DNA of 64,000 nucleotides, taken from the NCBI RefSeq assembly GCF_019175285.1, contig NC_056524.1, positions 102,129,351 through 102,193,350 of the forward strand, in the 5' to 3' direction. Numbering within the stretch: position 1 is the first letter of the stretch; every line of letters begins with the position of its first letter. A program made the translations under genes and the position numbers. Of the stretch, positions 11,767 to 23,800 are shown one piece after another. The DNA is from Sceloporus undulatus. Taxonomy: Eukaryota; Chordata; Lepidosauria; Squamata; Phrynosomatidae. Under the pieces are notes generated by a model, which was given only the letters and a program-made list of their open reading frames with translations, searched no databases and was not told where the DNA came from.

Positions 11767-11897
11767 ATTTCCATGGCTCATCCCTCATTGTTCTCTTTCC
11801 TGTTTGCTATGGAACGTGGTGCCCAGGCTCCTATATATTTTCAGTGCTAATACACTGGATACATCTGCCTTTCGAATCCAGCCTATGAAAAGTTCAG
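11767..11897 (+). CDS. IL1R2: IL1R2 first coding exon (leader end), start unresolved
   Basis: The acceptor is TTTCATTTGCAG at 11755-11766 and the donor is TTCAG|GTGAAA at 11898. The frame that continues into the next exon reads ...LLYIFSANTLDTSAFRIQP, matching the human SAFTLQP segment just after the leader. That frame has no ATG between an upstream stop at 11690 and the donor; the earliest plausible start codon is a TTG at 11804. ATGs at 11773 and 11809 lie in another frame that stops after 25 codons. Either the ATG is in an upstream exon, or a base is missing or extra in this sequence. A second possible acceptor (TATTTTCAG, ending 11844) would shorten the exon to 11845-11897. The last base gives phase 1. 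Confidence 0.7.
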
Positions 11898-13347
11898 GTG
11901 AAAACTATAATAGTCAAGACCAAATCCCAGGTCAGAATGTTCCACTGTTGTTGCTGCCACTCCTCTCCTCTCTTTTCTTTCACACCAAGGTTTATGTTTG
12001 TTTGTTTTGTAGATAACTGCCAAGATCATACCATACATTTTATATGGACCTTTGCAATGACAGGCGAACCTGTGGTCCTGAATTGCCCTCCTTTCAGATA
12101 CAAACACATGGATGCTTCTGGTCTGCTCTTTAACCTCACCTGGTACAAAAATGGCTCAACAGAAATGATTTCTTCGGAAAGCAGAGGAAACAGAATATGG
12201 TCACATGGTGATGCTCTCTGGTTTTTACCAGCTTCTCTGGAGGACTCTGGGGAGTATATCTGCACCCAAAGGTAGGCATCAAAGCCATGAGAATATCAAA
12301 ACACAGGTTAACTATGCATTGTGTGACTGATCATCTGCAACAGTCACTGAGGACTTACTAGTGACAGATTTTACATGGCAGATCTGACATGCTATATTGT
12401 GTGTTGATTTGTTTTTTTCTTTGGAATATTTTGAAGATTCTTGACTTCATAGTGCAAGTAATAATTCTATTGATGCATATCATGGCTGTTCCACATCCAC
12501 AGTGTGTTCTTAGTTGCTGGGGACAATTCTTCACTTTCTGGCCCACCTTCTGTTGATGTGCTTCACTGTATGCAGTGAGGCTGGTCCTCAGACATCAGAG
12601 CCAGGGTTTGCAAGGGTTTGGACTCCTCAGTTCCCTCTGGGTTTAGGAACAGTCTTAGCAGAAGCCAGAGAAGAATTAGATTTTCTTAGCAATGAACGTT
12701 TTGTATGAGCTGTCCTTGTTGTAAGTATGCAGTGGTGGCTTGGGTGTTTTTGTAGGTAAGATTAACTAGCTTTGCAAAAGAACTTCTGCTGGAGATAAAA
12801 AAACAGCTGGAAATATTTTAGATATACAAACAGACAAATAAACAGATCAGTACACCTCCTTGCATTTTTGGACTGTTCTGGGTGATGTTACTATAGACAA
12901 GGAATGCAGAACTAGCAGTCACAGGAAAAGATATTGCAAAGGCTGTGGCACAGATGAATATGGATGTGCTCAACCTCCTGCGGAGTTAGAAAGTACGTAA
13001 TGTCAAGGAAATATTACCTCACTGATCTCAACAAAACATGTGTAATGGAACGTATGCAAGACTTCCATTTAAATTCAGAGGAAGAGTAAGTGTAGGAAAC
13101 TTTTGGTGACCAATTCAGCTATTTAGGCCAAACAAACATTGCTTCCATCCTTTGCTTTCCATGGACATTATTTTCTAATGGAAAGCTGAGTCTATGCCAG
13201 TCATTCCAGAGTAGTAATAAGCAGGAAAAAAAATATTCCCTTGAGCCTAAACTTCAGTATACAGAGGAAAATAGAGGAGCCACAGAATTAAGCTGGAATT
13301 ATACCAATTGCCTACTCTGAAAACCACAGTTCTATCAGAGTCTATAA

Positions 13348-13399
<52 letters not shown>

Positions 13400-14759
13400 G
13401 GGGAGTTGTCCTTGCCATCCTTTGAAGCTGAGAGAATGTGGTATGCCCAAGATCACCCAATGGGTTTCCATGGCCTAGTTCAGATTTGACCTCTGGTCTC
13501 CAGAATCCTAGTCCTATGCTTAAACCACTACACTATGCTGGCTCTCGTGTGTGTGTGTGTGCGCGCGCGCGCACGTGCACGCACATACACACATATACAC
13601 ATGCATATACTTCAACATCTATATCTATCTACATCAGTACATTTATCAGAACTTGGCTCCTAACTTGGCATATAAACCAATCTAAACATGCCCTGATAGC
13701 CATAGGTATGCACTTCTGAAATCTATATTGCTTTTATGATGCACAATGTTTCTTTGTTGTTTCAGATGCATATTTTAAATGGCTGGCTTTCTCAAAATAA
13801 AAACAACTTATTAAATCCAGGTTCATATTTTCTAGGGTGGAGGACGAGGAACAGGAGGTGAGTGGGTTGGTGAAAATCAGGTGTCAGGCCTGGATGAGCA
13901 AAAGCTTTTTCAGCAAAAGAAAAGTTGCCATTGGATGTGACATATTGGCCACCTGGGCAAGGATAGACAACTGGCAGGGCTGGAGGAGCCACATTAGCCC
14001 CCTACAGGGCATGTAAGGGCTGCACCCCCATTCCATTCTCCCACTCTTTATACTAAACATTGCTTTAAAAAAAAAAGACTTTGGAAGCACTTTTGTCATG
14101 ATTCCTCCAGCTATTTTAGGCCCAGGAAAGGCCTTTGTTTTAAATTAAGAAGCAAACTGGAAGTAGACTGCTGATTTACTCCCTGATTTAAAAAGCACCT
14201 TTTCTGGGTCTAAAACAACTGGGGTCACATTTTGCCAACCCACAGCTAGAATATCTAGCATTCATATTTAATTTGGTTTAAAATATTAAACATGAATAGA
14301 GAGCAGTGATTTTTGTGTTTGCTGTACTTATCTCCTCTTATATTTTTCTGCTTCCCGCAGGAATTCAACTTATTGTTCTGATGTGTCGCTTCATCTAATA
14401 ATTGTCAATAAAAGTGCTGCACAAGATATTTCCTACCCACAGAAGGCCTTTGAGTCAAGTTCTGGACATCTTGTTTGTCCTGATCTGGAAGATTTTATAC
14501 AGGATACAGAGTATGAACTGAGATGGTACAAGGTACAACACTGACTACTTTCTCTGTGGTTATTAGAGGATTTGAACATGGATCACCAGTACTGAAACAT
14601 ACAGGATTAGAGCCATCTCAAGGCATTTTGTTCGCCATGGCTTTCTTGGGTGCTCTTGCCCCACTCATATTGACTTCGTATGTAGTAAAGCCAGTCAATC
14701 TATTTTCATATGAAGCAAATTCCATAAATTCCCCTAGCTGTCCCTGGCAGCAAACATGC

Positions 14760-14808
<49 letters not shown>

Positions 14809-17800
14809 TTAATGCAATAGTAACAAACATGCACTGATAACAATTTCCAGCCGTTTTACGACATCTGAAGCAGCCACATCACTCTGTCTAACATAGAGCA
14901 CAATGTTGCACAATGGTTGGAATTAAAGGCAGATTAATATAGTAATTGCTTGTATGGTGGACGCCACACATAGTAAAATTCAGATTGCTTTGAAGCATGT
15001 CACAGAGCTTGGAAAAATTGCTTTTCTAGGCTGCAATTCCTAGAATCTCCGTAGCCAGCATGGCCCAAAGAGTAACATTTTTGAGCTCTAGACATAGAAA
15101 AGTCCATTGGTTTAAATGAATGTTTTAGCTTAGGTGTGCCTAATACTATAATGGATCCAGTTGCCTACTTGGTACAACAGTCAGTCTTTGTATCAACTAA
15201 ACATTATGAGACAACATCACAGTTTCAAAAGAACTCTCTTTTTGTTTTCTGACACCCTCTGAAACCACAAGGAGTTTGAACCTAGAGTTTCGAGAAGTTA
15301 GTTTAGAGTTCTTCTGCTCTGAATATTTATTTTATCTGTTTATATGCTGCCTTCTCCTCAAATTGGACCAAAGGTGGGTCACAGGACCCAAGGTTTTGTG
15401 GAAGTGACGCTACTATTGAGGGGAAAAATGGACATGAAACATACCATTTAAAGTAAAACTTATAGCTATAGAAATGCCTTCTGCCCTGCTGTTGAAGGCA
15501 ACAACTCCCTGTCCTCTTGGCCTTCCAGTCACATTACTCAAGGCTTAGCCATGTGTACATTAATGTCTGGGATTGGCAATGGTTCCCCAACCAGGAGGCA
15601 CATTTGTGTCCCTATCAGCAGTAACTATAGATTGTGTGAGGATGTGAGAAAGGGCCTTCTCTGTTGTGCATGCCCGGCAGTTATGCCACTATGGAAATGG
15701 AGGGTGTGTGGACCACACCAGGTGACACCTAAAGGGTGTGTGTGACACCATTGTTCTTCAAACACCTACCTTTTGGCAGAAACAGGCTGTGGCATCTGCC
15801 TGCTTCCCTTTAAAATGCTTTAAGAGATGGTGGGAGTGGGGTGAAGCTCAGTGGGAGGAGAAAGGACAGACTCCAAAAAATTTTAAAATTAAAATTTCAA
15901 TTATTAAAAAAATATTTTTAAATTTCTCTTTAGAAACATCACATTTTAACCAACTCATTACTATATATATGTAAATACATTTAGGTTGTGTGTATGATAT
16001 CGTAATTTAAAGGTATAATTTTAATTTTGCTAGATGTTTTATATCACCACTATTAGCATTACATTCAGTGGTGTATGGGAATTACGATTTACGAGTAACA
16101 TTATTGCTAAAAACATTACTAAGGATTCTGTAAGTGTGAAATGGGAAGAGGTCAATGGGGGGGGGGGTTACATCATGAGTTACTGCACCAGGTGACACCA
16201 ACCCTAGTGACACTTTCCTTTCAAATATAGCCTATAGCACCCGGTGGGCTCCCATCCAAGTACTAACCAGGGCTGACCCTGCTTAGTATACCAGTATTAA
16301 AATAAGACTCAACTGCTAGCTCACTCAGCTTTTGTACATGGGATGAAGAAGAGGCACCATCTTGTCCTTCACTTCAGGGAGCAAACTATAATGAGCTGTC
16401 CCTATGTATCAAGAAATTATTTCCAGAAGAGCAAAAAATGAAGACATGTTGGTTGTATTTTAGCATTATCATTTTATTCTTTTTTATTATTGTTTTAGGA
16501 CTCTACACTTCTGAATATAGACAATAAAAAGTTTAAAACTACAAAGGGCACCAATTACCTCACAATTCTTTCAGTGTCAATGGATGATTCAGGCTTCTAT
16601 ACTTGTCAAATGACCTTTGAGCATGAAACTGTGAAATACAACATCACCAGGACCATTCAGCTACAGATACTTGGTAATGAATTTATTACTGCTTGTACTA
16701 CTGGAGGGCTGTGCACACTCTACTCTTTTCTTTTTAAACAAATATCCGAATTGTGTATGAAAGCAATTTGTGCTTTCTACCAAGACAAAATGACATCTTC
16801 CAGTATGCATGGGAGATATGGGAGACATTTATTCATTGACAGTGCAGAGGTCCTGAGTTCAAACCCTTGCTATTGTTTTCTAAGACAGAAAATGACACAT
16901 CTTAAAAACCTTGGACAGTTGCTGTCAGTCAGTATGGACCAAGGATGGAGAATATGTAGTCTTCCAAAGGTTTTCAGATGCACCTCCCATGATCCCACTC
17001 CAGTGACCATGCTGGCTAGTGCTAATAAGAGCTGTTAGTGAACCACATCCGAAGGACCAAATATTGCCCATTGGTGAGGTAGTAGATTTGGCCTTGATAT
17101 AAAGCAACTTGCAATAACATCCTCTGTATAGAGGGATGTACAAGACTGGTGTTTGGAAAGATCACTTTTTTGATCTACAACTCCCAGAATCTCCCAGCCA
17201 GATCTTTATGTCACAATATACTACACTTGATCTTAGCCAAAAGGCCAAGAAGCAATATGTCACAATATAGAAATGCTAGCTAAAGGGTTCTGGAAATGAA
17301 AATTCAAAAAAATAATATTTTCAGTCTTTGCACAGGACCCGCATATTGGCTATTGAGATCTTGCCTGCCCTTGATCTCTCATTTCTGTAGCCATAATAAA
17401 CTGAATTTTGACTTAATTTAGAAACACAACCTTGAGATCTATGGTTTGCTGAACTGTGTGCCAAATATTCAACCTTGCACTTTTGCAAAGGAATTGCAAA
17501 TGCATGGGCTATATGTACCCTTGACTATAAATAGAGTTCCTGGAACATGCTGTTCTGTCACTGAACTGTGAAAGAAAGAAAAAAGAAAAGAAAAAGAATC
17601 TGCCTACTCTTTCTTAGCATTACAGCTGTTAACTTTCAATGCTATGAACTTACTCAACACAACATTCCAGCTCTGTGTTTCCGATAACATGTGTTTTGAA
17701 ATTGTACTACAGAGGACAAAAACCATTGGCTAATGGGTCAAGGGCAGTGTTGGGAACAGCCAGCCCTTGTGAGAAGGAGATGAAACAGTTCTGCTGTAAA

Positions 17801-20800
17801 AAGATGCATCTGTTTATAAAACTGAATAATTTTTCCCACAAGAAAATCCCAGAATGTGGCTTCAAACTGAATGGGAAACTTAATATTATAAGTGAGCAAA
17901 GGGGACAAAAGATGCATGTATTGCTTTTCCCTATTAAGAATTTTGGATTTTGTTGATTTTCCTGCCAGTATGCATGCTGACCAGCAGATGGCATTGATGT
18001 GTTTTATCTCTTCAAGTTTAGTGAGTAAACAGCACCCGTTTGCAAGAAAACAAACTCATTTTTAATTTCCCTTTAAACATGTTGGGAACCCCTGAAGATT
18101 ATAGATGATCACATATATACATATACTTAGCAGAGTTTGGAGAATCGTCTTTTTTGGACTGGAGCTTCCAGAATCCCATGACTACTATAAAAGAATAACT
18201 TTTGCAAACTTTGATCCTGATTTGGGTGTTTGTGAGATGAAGGGCTCTTTTAAAAGCTGACTCTCCCTCCCTGCAACTTGCAAGATGAAAGGATGGTCCA
18301 GAGTTCCTTTTATGTCCTCCCAACTCCCAGCGAATGAAACCCAGATATGGCTTTCCACTTCACTAATGTAGGAAAAGATAATCATGACCACATCAGCTAG
18401 AATTGGAAGATGTATGTATTAGCTACATCTCCCTAGTTACGTCTCCTGTCATAACTCCTTCCCTCCAATCCACCTTGTAAGCAGCGCAGCTTTCAGTTAC
18501 TTAAATCATATTCTCCATTAATCCACCTACATATTATAACCACAATTCTTAACCCTGCCTAGTCTACAACAATGTGTGTCTGTGTATTCTGACATATACA
18601 CCAACAATACTTCATTTTAAATGGTTCTTTTAAAGATCTTAACATAAAATGCATTTCAGTTCTTTTAACTATATTTTCCATTAATCCATGTTGCAGCCAA
18701 AATTCTCAGTCCCTTTTATCCTACCATCCTTAACTTTTTTTTCCACTGTATACATAACCCATGGTTTCCCCCCTGCTATGCAAATTTAAACACATCCCTT
18801 TGCCTTTGCTTGTATATTATTTACCTAAATTGGTAGTATCTGAAGCAGAAACATAATCCTAAACAAAACAAACATTTTCCCCACAGACGTTTTCCCCAAC
18901 AATGACAAATTTCATTTCTCCCTCTTAGCATATTTTTTTCAGTTTCACTTCACATCTTAACATACACTTGTTAGTCTTTAAAGTGCCACATGATTCTTTG
19001 CTGATTTACGTTACAACTGGGAAACTGGGACTGTAATATCTCCAACTAAATTTCTTCAATATAAATGATATATTCATAAAATCTTATTTTTGAAGCTGTA
19101 TCAAGGTGATGATTTTGCTGTGAAAGAAACAGATTTACTAGTTATCTTATGCTTTAGGTTTCCATTAGTAAAGGTACTGAACCATATAGTTGACACTATT
19201 ATCTAAAGCTGTGGTTCCCTAACTTTGGTCCCCCAGGTGTTTTGGGCTTTAGTTCCCATAATTCCTGACTGTTGGCCAAGCTGGCAGAGGTTTCTAGGAG
19301 CTGAAGTCCAAAACACCTGGATGATCAAAGTTTGGAAGCTACTGATCTAAAGATTCAACATCACAGCACTTTATTTCCTATCCTGTGGTCACACCAGGGA
19401 CGTAGCCAGGATTTTAGGAAGGGGGGGGGGGTCCAGACTAAGTGCCACCATTATAATGGGGCTTGGGTGTGGTAGGGCAGCAGCACACATCATTCATTTT
19501 TCTAATGGAAGGGGGGTTCAGCTATGTCCCTGAACAATGTAATGCTTATGTCAGAGTTAGTATTATACAGCGCGCCCGCGCATACACGGGCGCGCCATAC
19601 GCAGCCTTGAGTATATGCGCTCAAGCCGCAGGGCATGCACGGGGCAGAAGGGGCGGCGCGTCCCATTCAATTGAATGGGCGTGCACGCCTGTTGCGCCTC
19701 GCGCGCTCCCGTGCCGCCGCGCATGAGCCCCATTGTTTCCAATGGGGCTTGAGCATAGGTGGAATTCGCCTTACGCAGCGGGATCTGGAATGGATCCCCC
19801 ACGTAAGGCAAGGACGGACTGTATATTAAAACGTAAAACTAACTTAGCCTCTCATTGACCAGTTGACAAACCAGTATATTTTATTACACTATAGATTTAC
19901 ACTTTTATTGTAATTGTGAGTACAGTAATAAAAGTCTTCAAAAGAGTAAAATATAATTCTTCCACTACAAATGATTTTATTTCTATATGCCAATTTGACA
20001 ACTTTCACTTCTTTTCCTATAATGAAGTTGTGATACATTTAATGTGCTTACCTCTTTTGGTTTGCTGTCAGAACTTATTTTCTTTCTGATCACAAACACA
20101 TCCATCTTGAACACTCAATATAAAAACTGTTAAACTATTTTAATATCACATCGCTCAGAAAAACATACGATGTGGTTATGCAACAAACATGGCAGGTCAG
20201 CAATAATGCACTGGATATCATTAAAACATAAACAAGACAGTCCAACAGGCCAAGGGATGAAGAGGGGAAAGATGTATGTCCTCCAGTGGAATTCCTGGCT
20301 GCAGTGTGTGTTTGTACCATACAGTTCCCAGAATTCCCTAGCACTGAGCCAGCCAGGGCAGTCTCAAAGTAGATTATTGCTGCAGGTTGGCTTAATAAAG
20401 TTACTGCAAATGTATGGGTTTTGGTATTTGTCATGTAAGACCCACAAGGTAAAATTTGTTGTAGTGGTTTGGGTGTTGGACTATGACTCTGAAGTCTGGA
20501 GACCAGGGTTTGATTTCCACCTCAGCCATGAAACCCAGTGTGTGACCTTGGGGAGTAAGTCACACTCTCTCAGCTTCAGAGGAAGGCAATGGCACAGCTC
20601 TTCTGAACAAATCTTGCCAAGAAAACCCCAGGATAGGTTCATTTTAGGGTTGCCATAAGTTGGAAAGGGCTTGAAGGCACACAACAACAACAACCACCCA
20701 GATCACAATGCACTGTAATGGAACTATATTCTGTTTTAACTTTAGCAGTGGCAACACTGTGAGCTACTACATTGTAGAAATAATGCAGTTTGACACCACT

Positions 20801-23800
20801 TTTAACTTCCAGGGCTACTAAAAAAAACAACCCCAAACCCCTGGGATTTGTAGTTTTGTGAGGCACCAGTACTCTTTTAGAAAGGAAAAAAATGCTTGTA
20901 AAAAATACAAATCCCAGGATTCCACAGAATTGAGCAACAACACTTAAAGTGGTATCAAAGGGTATTATATCAACAGTGTAGATTCCCCCATGCTATAGAA
21001 TTGTGGGCTTTGCAGTTTGGTGAGGGGCATTTGGAAAGCTCAGCCAGAGATAGAGAGATGGGGGAGGTCACTGAACTACAACACCCATAATCCCACAGCA
21101 CGTTGCCATGGCAATCACTCTACAACAGCCTAGTATGATAAAGTACTCAAGTTGCAGAGTTGGAGTGGAAGCCAGACTCCTATGGAAATGAAAGGGAAAG
21201 AGCTTGCTTTGTCTTTCCCCCTTTCCCTCTCCGAGCTCCGTGGTTTTAATGGAGAGGAGGAGGGGGGGGAGGAAGGAGCTTGAATGCCCCCAGGCCTGAG
21301 GGGGGACCAGACCCCCAACCCCCCTCTAGCTACGTCCTGGGCCACACCCAACCATTGGTTACATGTATATTTCACCTTTCCTCTGATTTGCTCAAGGTAG
21401 CTTACATGAAACTTTCATCCACTCCATGTTATCCTCACAACAGCCCTGTGAAGTAGATCAAAAAGGGAGAGAATGCCTGTCCCAAGGTTACCCAATGAAC
21501 TCCATGGCTCAGTGGGAATTTGAAGCTAGATCTTCTAGCACTAGTCCAGTATTTTAACTATTACACTATACTAGTACCATGAAAGAGAACTTGAAAGACA
21601 CTTCATTGCATGTTTTAAATACTCAGGATCAGACTTCAGATTTTATATGACCCCAACCCAGGGTTGCACAGTTTATTCTGAACTTTGAGTTTAGAACAGT
21701 CCTCTTTCCTCTCATGCTACACGACAAACCAGGGATTCCACTTTAACAGAGAAAAGACCAGAAGGTGTTGTTTTTTTATTGTTTCAGTTTGCTGTTTTGT
21801 TGGTCAGTGGGCTGCGTCACCTACCTGATTTGTTCTTCCTACAAAACACACATGAACAAAAGAAAGAAGCCCAAAACAAACCCTGCAATCTTTCTCTAGG
21901 GAAAAAAGACCCCTAAAATTGTCTGCTATACTGTATTCCAGTGAACCAACCCTGGGGTGAAGCTCCAATGGTTTGTTTAGGTGTTTTTGCTGAAAACAGC
22001 AGTGATTTAATGGTGCTTACTAGTACTCTACTTGTTCATGACATGCCAGTTTTCCTTTTTCATGTCATATGGATGAGCCAGTAGCTTTATTTAGTAGAAT
22101 CACAAAGGTTTGTACTCAAAACTCAGTGCTGGCAGAGCAATATATTTTGACAGGGAATGATTCGATGTAACTTTATGGCACAACTCTTGATTTTTTACCA
22201 TGTTGTGTCTTCTTGATAACGTACAGTAATTGTTCTTTTTGCAGTGAACAATGAGAAATGTGTATTGCGGTGAGTTTTTAACCTGTTGATTCACAGATCT
22301 AATGCATTTCTTCTCCACTGTGAATTCTTGCTAGGTCAGAAAAAGAAAAGCATACCCATGATTGTCTATCCAACTCAAAAGGTTACACTTGCAGTTCTTG
22401 GTAAGACCACAAACTTATTCAAGAGATTTCTAAATGCAAAGTGATGTTACTGGTTAATTACTTAATGTAAAGTAATTCTTTTTGGTGGAAGTATAGCATT
22501 AGAATTATAATGGGTCACACTGTCCAGTAAAATTCACTTCAAGTGTCTTAAGTTGTCGAACTATAACTCTCACCCTTGGCTGCTGGCCATGCTGGCACAA
22601 TGACCTTGAATTGCACATGATCTGTTGTGAAGATTGTTGCCATCTTCTCCTCCTGCTCTCATACCCTCCAACATATTACAGATGAAAACCAAGGCATGCG
22701 TGGCCAAGCAGCATCAGAGTGTGGTCAAGGTGGCAAAAGGTATAAATGAGGAGGAACACATAAGCTAGGAGAGGCTATAGCAGTGTGCTTTTGCCTGAGT
22801 CTACAGGGAAGGACAAGATACTAGCCCTTCCTCTCTTCTGCCCATTGCCAAGTTAAGTGAGTGCAAGTCACTTTTACATTTTGAACTCAGTTTGCAGCAG
22901 TTGAAATAAGCTAAGGGCAAAGGGGGAAAGTGGAGCGAAAGAGAAACTGTAACATTTTAAAAGTAGCTGAAAAAGCAGGACAGTTGTAAAGTATGTACTG
23001 AGAGTAATACAGACTCAGGCAAATGAAGCAAATAGCAAGTGAACCAAGTCTATATAAAACCCATATCAAGTCTTGTGAGAGGAGGGCTGTCATAAAAGTT
23101 CCACGCTCCCATGAGATCTCTGATCCTGTGGAAGCCTGGAGTTTTTGTGAAATAACCTCCACTTCTGAGACAGGGACATAGCCAAGCGGGGGGGTTCTTG
23201 GGGTCCGGACCCCCTCCTTCCATTACAAAAATGAATGGTGTGTGCTGCTGCGCTGCCGCACTCAAGCCCCATTATAATGGTGGCACTTAGTCTGGACCCC
23301 CTCCCCCCTTCCCAAAATCCTAGCTATGTCCCTGTCTGAGATTTGAGGGAAGCTTTATATTGACCCACCTTATTAGTAATAGTCAGTTCTGAGCTGGCTT
23401 GGCAAACGACAGGGCCATCCTGTATTGCTGGTTGTAAAACTTGGTATAATTTGTGCCCCTCATATATACCATCAAGTATCTCTTTTCTTTCTTCTTTTGT
23501 CTGGATCAATATTAACATCTCTTCCTTTCTTGAGAAATAGATGTAGCTCATGGCAAAGGATAAGCACAATGCTAAACTGATCTCTACTATACTTTTTCCA
23601 GTTGCTGTTGCTGCTGTTGTTGTGTGCTTTCAAGTAATTTCTGTCTTATAGCAACCCTAATGTAAACCTATCACAGAGTTTTCTGAGGGCTGAGAGTACA
23701 TGACTTGCCCAAGGTCACCCAGTGAGTTTTCATGACCAAACTGGGATTCAAACCCTGGTCTCCAAAACTGTAGTCCAACACTACACTACACTGACATTTT

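Noticed and set aside
13438-13719. 93-codon frame with CVCARARTCTHIHTYTH
   Set aside because: It reads through (TG)n/(CA)n and SINE sequence. A low-complexity artefact.
16229-16290. Functional 5S rRNA gene
   Set aside because: Only about half of the molecule is present, with changes.
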